Positions 58,625-64,000 of a stretch of DNA of 64,000 bases are shown piece after piece. The DNA is taken from assembly GCA_026826555.1 (NCBI GenBank), contig JAKSZT010054399.1:3849627-3913626 (forward strand), written 5' to 3'. A model generated the notes under the pieces. It saw only the letters and a program-made list of their open reading frames with translations. It was not told the origin of the DNA and did not search any database. The translations under genes and the position numbers were made by a program. Origin of the DNA: Tolypeutes matacus (Eukaryota; Chordata; Mammalia; Cingulata; Chlamyphoridae). Every line of letters begins with the position of its first letter. The first letter of the stretch is position 1.

Positions 58625-58825
58625 ACTTGGAATTAAATGGCAAGGTTTGAATTCCAGCTCTACCACTGAGTGACTGGATGACCTTGGAACTATCAGGTAA
58701 CCTCTTAAAACCTAAATTTCTACATTCGTAGCATGGGGTTAGTAATCCTTGTCTCACTTGGTTGTTGCCAGACCAAGATGAAAGCCTGCCTGGGGAAGGT
58801 CTTTGTAAACTCTGAAGCACTATGC
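58625..58825 (+). mobile_element. MIR SINE
   Basis: TTGAATTCCAGCTCTACCAC, TGACTGGATGACCTTGGAAC, GTCTTTGTAAACTCTGAAGC. Confidence 0.75.
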
Positions 58826-58993
58826 AAGTTCAAGGTGGCCTCACCCACCCAGTGGAGGAAGAGCCCTTTCTGTCATGCATGGGTATTTGTTCTGGTTCAC
58901 TAGCCACCATCTCTCTAGGAGGACTTCCCAATGGAGAAATGGGTAGTTTTTTCCAGGGAAGAGAAAAGGAAGGAAGGGGTGATGGTTATAGAG

Positions 58994-59187
58994 CACGGCT
59001 TCTTAACAAGGGGTCCATGAGCTTGAACTGAAATTAAAAAAACACATTATTCTTGTGGGGATGTGTAGGTGTGGATGTGATATATTTATTAAATAATACA
59101 CAGTAGAGTGTGGACTTAGTAAGGGGTCCGTGGTTTTCCCCTGACTGGCAAAGGGGTCCTTGCAACAGAAAAGGTTAAGAACCCCTG
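58994..59187. mobile_element. hAT-like MITE with terminal repeats
   Basis: The left end CACGGCTTCTTAACA and the complement of the right end CAGGGGTTCTTAACC match in 12 of 15 positions. Flanking octamers TTATAGAG (58986-58993) and CTTTAGAG (59188-59195) match in six of eight, the target length of hAT elements. Confidence 0.7.
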
Positions 59188-59195
59188 CTTTAGAG

Positions 59196-61300
59196 GGAAT
59201 TGGGGTGGGACGGGGAAGAGGTGTGATTCTCTTCAGCACCCTCAGCAGCGACTAATGGTGTGCCTGGAAACCCAGGTGACTGGGAAGGACGAGGGAGGCC
59301 CAGAGAAGACTCAGAGCCATCTGGCTATCAGGAGAGAGAGACACAGTGGCCACCGACATGGACAGTGAGCTGGAGGGGGCTGCAGAGACCACTGCTGGTT
59401 ACCTGAGAGCTCAGCAGGGGAGCTCACTGGCTGCCCACCCAAGTGGGACCGGAGGCTGCTCACCTGCTGTTAGCTGTTTGTGTTTCCCCATAAGTGGGCT
59501 TCCCTCTACAATGCAATATGTAGGATGCCTTAGTGGATGGGTCCCTCTCGCCCTCCCCAAAGTGACTCTCTGTCCACAAGCATTTGATACACAGGCACAG
59601 ACTTATGTTGCTGATCCTTCATCTCAGCTTGTCCCCCCAAATCTAGACTCCGACCTCCCTGGTTCTCCTTGCTCTAAGTGATTGCTGGAAAACCCTCCTG
59701 GCTCAGCTCTGGTGAAGCCCCCTTTGGCTCTTCAGAGACCTTGCTGGCTTCGACGGCATGGCCTGAGGCCCATCAGACTCAGAGCCCACCAGCTCTCCTC
59801 GAGTCTCGCCAGCTCACAGCCAGGCCTTGGCGGCCTGGCACAAATGTCACCGCTGGCAACGAACCAAAGTCAATTTCCGAGGCTCGCCCAGCACCTGTCT
59901 CCTAAGGGCTACCATGCCAGCCACTCGAGTGACCCAAATACATATTTTCTCCTCCCCACTCCTGCTGACCTCCTCCTTTGCCAGCAAGGCTTTCTCTTGG
60001 TGGCCGTGGGGCAATGGGTTGTTCCTATCCCCTCCCAGGGTAGTTTTAGAAGCTGGCTGACTGGCCCACTCCCGCTTCGTGGAATGCTTTCTTCCACTTG
60101 GCAGAGACACCCACGGGGAACTGCTTGTTCTCTCTGCCTTGCCCATCACACAGCCACAGTTAGCCAAACAGCATTTCAGACCTGACAGATCTGGCAGACG
60201 CCGTGACACAGTCTTTTCTGCAGCCCTGAGAGGCTGATGTGGGACACGGGGCATCAGGGGAGGCTTGGACCCTGCCTCGCCACAGCCTACACCTCTCAGA
60301 ACAGAAGAGACAGTCAGGGGTCTGGAATACTGGACTGAAATGCCAAATTAGGGCAAACCCGAAGGGCAGGGCACTTGTTATGCTGCTCTAGACTTACCTC
60401 CACACAATTCACCTAAAAATCCCGATTTCCACTTTCACTTAGAAATAATTATGCTAAGTTCCATCTTTCAAGCCTGCATAGTTACGACCTATGAATTATT
60501 CAGGGGACAAAGTCAAGGTGGGGCGGCTCTACCTCTCTGTCCACTTCAATGTGTTCTCTGGTCCTGTTTATCGAGGCTGAAAAATTCTTAGAATTTTTTT
60601 TTTTTTTTTTTTTTTGTAAAGTTCAAGACAGAGTATGAGGTTTCTGACAACACCTACTCCTAAAATAATAAACTTGCTTCAGCCTTCAGGAGGGCGTTTA
60701 TTACTAGGTGAAAAGGCCCCCATTGTTCCTAAGGGGAAAGAAATCAACAATCCTCGAAAACAACTTTGGTTCTGGTTTTTGTTTTACTGTTGCCACCATT
60801 TAGCGCTCAGAAATGCGGTAATAGCTAAAACAGAAACACAATAATAGGAAACTGCGTACAAATATTTGCATTCATATAAAATTTTAGAAGAAAATGTTCT
60901 AGTATTTCTGAGCAAAGCTTGAGAGATATAGAAGCATAACAATGGTAATGATTGCATTTTGAATCTCGTTACAGGGACTTATAGGATCAAGATGTGCATT
61001 GCCAAAATCTTCGGAAGGCAAATCTCAAAAACCTGTATTAGTGATTGTGGTTCCAGTGGCAGAAAACCCTGAATGACATGCCCTTCTGAAGGCAGGTGTT
61101 TGGTTTTTTTTTGACAAGTTTCTTCCCACTGTGTGGTATGATGATCATTTTAATGAACTCCATGTCCTTGAGTCCATCTTAATGAGAACTATCAGGCTGC
61201 ATAGGAAAAAGGAAGCTATGGAGCAGAGCTGGACAAAAGTCCGTAATGAGTTTCATGATTAAAACGTTAGTTTTTCGAGTAAAGGATGTGTGAATTCTTC
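59196..61300. other. Unassigned region
   Basis: GC-rich to about 60300 with overlapping open frames on both strands (59346-59681 +, 59682-60185 +, 59847-60254 -), none recognisable. Then AT-rich with a T run at 60594-60615. No gene supported. Confidence 0.35.
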
Positions 61301-61329
61301 CTGTCATTGTCAGGTTGGAACACGCCTTG

Positions 61330-62389
61330 TGAATATTTCTTTTAAATGGTTTATGATAGAAATTTTCAGATAATAATAAAATGAAACTCCAATCAACTTT
61401 AACAATTCTCAACATTTTGCCAATCAAGTTCCACCTATTCTCCCCCACCCCCCACTATTTTTGGAGACAATGTAAATGCTTCAATATGTATCTCTAGCAG
61501 ATAAAGACCTAAAAAGAGGCATAAACCTAACAAAATTAACAATAATTTATAATATCATTTAATACACAGTTCATGGTCAATTTGCTCCAGTTGTCTCAAA
61601 AATGTCTTTTTATTAGTTGGTTTGCTTGAATTGGGATCTAAACAAGAGCTACACACCGTGTGTGGTTGATATGTCTCTTGAGTCTCTTTCCCTTTCTCTA
61701 TTTTTACATTAAATTTTTATTTTAATGGGAAATGCCCAGCATGTACAAGTATAGAGAGAGCAGTATAGTAAAGCCCATTTGCCCATAATGCAGCTTCAAC
61801 TATTATTATTGATTATATGGATGATCTTGTTTCATTTATACCCCTCTTCTCTACCTGCACCCCGATATGTACTTTTAAAACAAATCCCAGACTTTAAATA
61901 ATTTCAAAGATAAATACATCTGTATGTATCATTAAAAGATAAGGAATCTTTTTGTAAAAAAAACATAACCATGTAATAGGGTGGTATATAGAAATCTGAA
62001 TTTTATGCATGATTTTCTGTAAACCTATAACTTCTCTAAAAAAAAAATGAGGGAAAAAACTGCATAACCACACGATCTTCATCACACATATAAAAATGAA
62101 CAATAATTCCTTAACATCATCTAATACCCAATAGGTGATATTAAAATTTTCCCTGATTGCCCCTAAATGTCTTTTACAGTTAATTATTTTTGGAATCAGG
62201 GTCCAATCAAGGACCACACATGGCATTTGGTTAATATGTACCTTTCATTTATTACATTCCACCTGAACCCTCTTTTTATGCTGTTCACGTATCAGAGAAA
62301 TGGCGTCATTTGTCCTGTAGAAATTCCCATATCCCAGATTTGGCTGATTCTATTTTCCTGGTGTCATTTAACATATTCCTCTATCCCTG
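61330..62389 (-). mobile_element. Antisense L1M 3' portion (first piece)
   Basis: GTTCATGGTCAATTTGCTCC, CAAAAATGTCTTTTTATTAG, GATATGTCTCTTGAGTCTCT, AACCCTCTTTTTATGCTGTT and GATTTGGCTGATTCTATTTT are antisense old L1. Two similar segments (61560-61700 and 62140-62250) suggest an internal duplication or two fragments. Confidence 0.65.
61974..62060 (+). mobile_element. Very short L1 3' end insertion
   Basis: GATTTTCTGTAAACCTATAA then CTTCTCTAAAAAA is the sense L1 terminus. The flanks share CATAACCA (61964 and 62063), so it is a tiny truncated insertion. Confidence 0.6.
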
Positions 62390-63045
62390 TGTGACAGTTT
62401 CAGATTATTTATGAATCCCAAAAAGAGAAAGATTATGTTTGTAAACTAATCTATCCCTCTGGGTGTGATACCCTTTGATTATATTAGATTTAGTTGAGGG
62501 GCCCTTGATTGGATTACCTGTTAAGATTGCTTTGAGGGCTTTCTTTGATTTGACCACGTCAATAAGGCCTGACTCAGGTTGAGTCCCCGCCCCTTTGGTG
62601 GCCCATATAAATGGACACTCACTCAAGAAGACACATAGGAAGAGAGAGAGCTCTGTCATTTTTGATCCTGGGGCCCTGGGTAGAGATGAGCCATTCACCT
62701 GATAGTTTGTAGCTGACCTTGGGAAGAAAGCAGAAGAGCTGAGATTATCTGATAGAGAAACCCTGGAAAGAAATGAGCCCTGTGTCAGGAGGAAGCCCTG
62801 AGAGACAAGCCCTATGCCAGCCTGCAGCTGAGAGAGAGGAAACCCAGAGGGGAAGGCTGAACCCTTGCAGAGCTCAGCAACCATCTTGCTTCAACATGTG
62901 GCAATTGACTTTGGTGAGAAAGCAACCTTGAGTTGGACTCTTTAGGGCCTTGTAACTGTAAGCTTTCACCCCAAATAAATACGCTTTATAAAAGCCAACA
63001 GATTTCTGGTACTTTGGATCAGCACCCCTTTGGCTAACTAATACA
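62390..63045 (+). mobile_element. Solo LTR, ERVL/MaLR-like family (copy C)
   Basis: 656 bp from TGTGACAGTTTCAGATTATT to GGCTAACTAATACA, with perfect 5-bp target duplications CCCTG at 62385-62389 and 63046-63050. TATAAAT at 62606-62612 and AATAAA at 62974-62979. Closest to copy A at 12.6 kb in its 3' half. Removal rejoins antisense L1 text. Confidence 0.93.
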
Positions 63046-64000
63046 CCCTGTATTTCCCGTAAACAGATAGTTAGATCTAGAGTCTTGGCTAGATTCAGGT
63101 TCATTTGGCAAGAATTCTTTAAAGAATTCTATTTTATTACATCAGGAAACATATTATGTCTGGGTTTTCCACCTTTAGTGATTTTGAATTGACTCCTGGT
63201 TCTACCTATTTTCAGCCTGACTTACCCGTAATAAAGCTCCCCATCAACTTTTCACCTAATGGTTTTAGTAGACTTTGAGGGCCATTGCCTAGATCCATAC
63301 TTCACTAGGGATTAGAAAATGATTTTTCTAATTCTATCCTCCTTCTACTTTTTTTTTTTTTTTTTTTTTTTTTTTACCGGGAGGTATCGGGGATCGAACC
63401 CTGGTCTCTCCATATGGTAGACGGACGCCGAACCTTTGAGCCACGTCCGTTTCCCACTCCTTCTACTTTTACTAGCTGTGATCCTTTTATAAAGAAGGAG
63501 TTTCTTGCATCAACTACTTGGTTATCATGTAATACAGTTTATACAGAGAAAGTAGGATAGGACCTTTTCCACTTATCAGTTGCCAGAAGGACTTGGTGCC
63601 CCAGCAACCTCCAAAGGTGACCAATGAGTTGCTTTTCAAGTATATGAGCTGCTCGATTTTTAATCTATTTGATGTGTTTCAATCTATTATGATTACCATA
63701 TTTTAGGGATATTAAAATTGACCCAACTATGGTTGAAGGAGCCCCTTCAAATTAGCTTCTGTATCCTTTTGATATGATCTTAGGAGTCTTTGATGGTCTA
63801 TGCTTTCAGGCATAATAAAATGTTCCAGACTTATTTTGAACAATTCCTGCCCAGGATCTTGAATCAGTAATTTCTCTAAGGATCCCTGATTCTTTTAATA
63901 AGAAATGATATTTAGAAACCACCTCTGGTGCTAGGGTTGCTCATTGCCTCTGAATTGTCATTGCCTCAACATCTGATGAATAATGTCAAAGGATTGAAAA
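63046..64000 (-). mobile_element. Antisense L1M 3' portion (second piece)
   Basis: Continues from 62389: TAGTTAGATCTAGAGTCTTG, GATTCAGGTTCATTTGGCAA, ATTACATCAGGAAACATATT. Interrupted by the SINE at 63351. The last 400 bp are too decayed to assign firmly. Confidence 0.6.
63351..63456 (-). mobile_element. Short DAS SINE, minus strand
   Basis: Minus-strand head GGGAAACGGACGTGGCTCAA, B box GGGTTCGATCCCC, T tail of about 28. Perfect 12-bp target duplications CTCCTTCTACTT at 63339-63350 and 63457-63468. Near-identical to the 35.5-kb copy. Confidence 0.93.

Noticed and set aside
59346..60254. 111-, 167- and 135-codon frames
   Set aside because: GC-rich chance frames on both strands; no family recognised.

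Overview
The window is vertebrate nuclear DNA from a placental mammal, almost certainly a xenarthran and most likely an armadillo such as Dasypus. Reasons: AT-rich intergenic sequence full of L1, MIR, L2, MER5 and Tigger1 remnants, plus at least ten tRNA-derived SINEs of the armadillo DAS type (a tRNA-Ala-like head with A and B boxes and a T- or A-rich tail). I find no intact multi-exon host gene. The only host-gene candidate is a CpG-island promoter with a possible first exon at about 17.9-18.6 kb.

Layout. 1-5.6 kb: a Tigger1 DNA transposon split by a spliced, decayed KRAB zinc-finger retrocopy (ZNF264/ZNF805 type) with target-site duplications. 5.7-9.6 kb: L1 pieces, SINEs and MER5. 8.8-16.4 kb: a three-level nest in which an old L1 is interrupted by a younger L1, which is interrupted by a solo LTR. 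17.4-18.6 kb: CpG island. 19-25.7 kb: MIR, L2, a solo LTR, SINEs and an antisense L1. 25.7-33.0 kb: a degraded class I (gammaretrovirus-like) provirus on the minus strand, with a tRNA-Arg(UCU)-type primer-binding site, gag remnants, a nested solo LTR, a SINE, and a full-length intact-frame RPL24 retrocopy inside its 5' LTR. The whole provirus sits in an old L1. 33-40 kb: L1 3' ends, SINEs, MIRs and unassigned sequence. 40.2-42.8 kb: a structurally complete ERVL/MaLR-like LTR retrotransposon with two LTRs, a tRNA-Leu-type PBS, a 5-bp target duplication and a long gag-like reading frame holding a 60-bp/20-residue tandem repeat. 43-64 kb: ancient repeats, an L1 with a 5' inversion, further SINEs, and a third solo LTR of the 40-kb element's family at 62.4 kb inside antisense L1.

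The best candidate for something little described is the 40.2-42.8 kb element and its LTR family. Three solo LTRs (12.6, 23.7 and 62.4 kb) share its TGT...ACA ends and its 3' terminal block, and each has a perfect 5-bp target duplication. Its internal region has no recognisable protease, polymerase or envelope, so it looks like a non-autonomous lineage mobilised in trans. Element names come from recognised sequence features and memory of repeat families; no database was searched.
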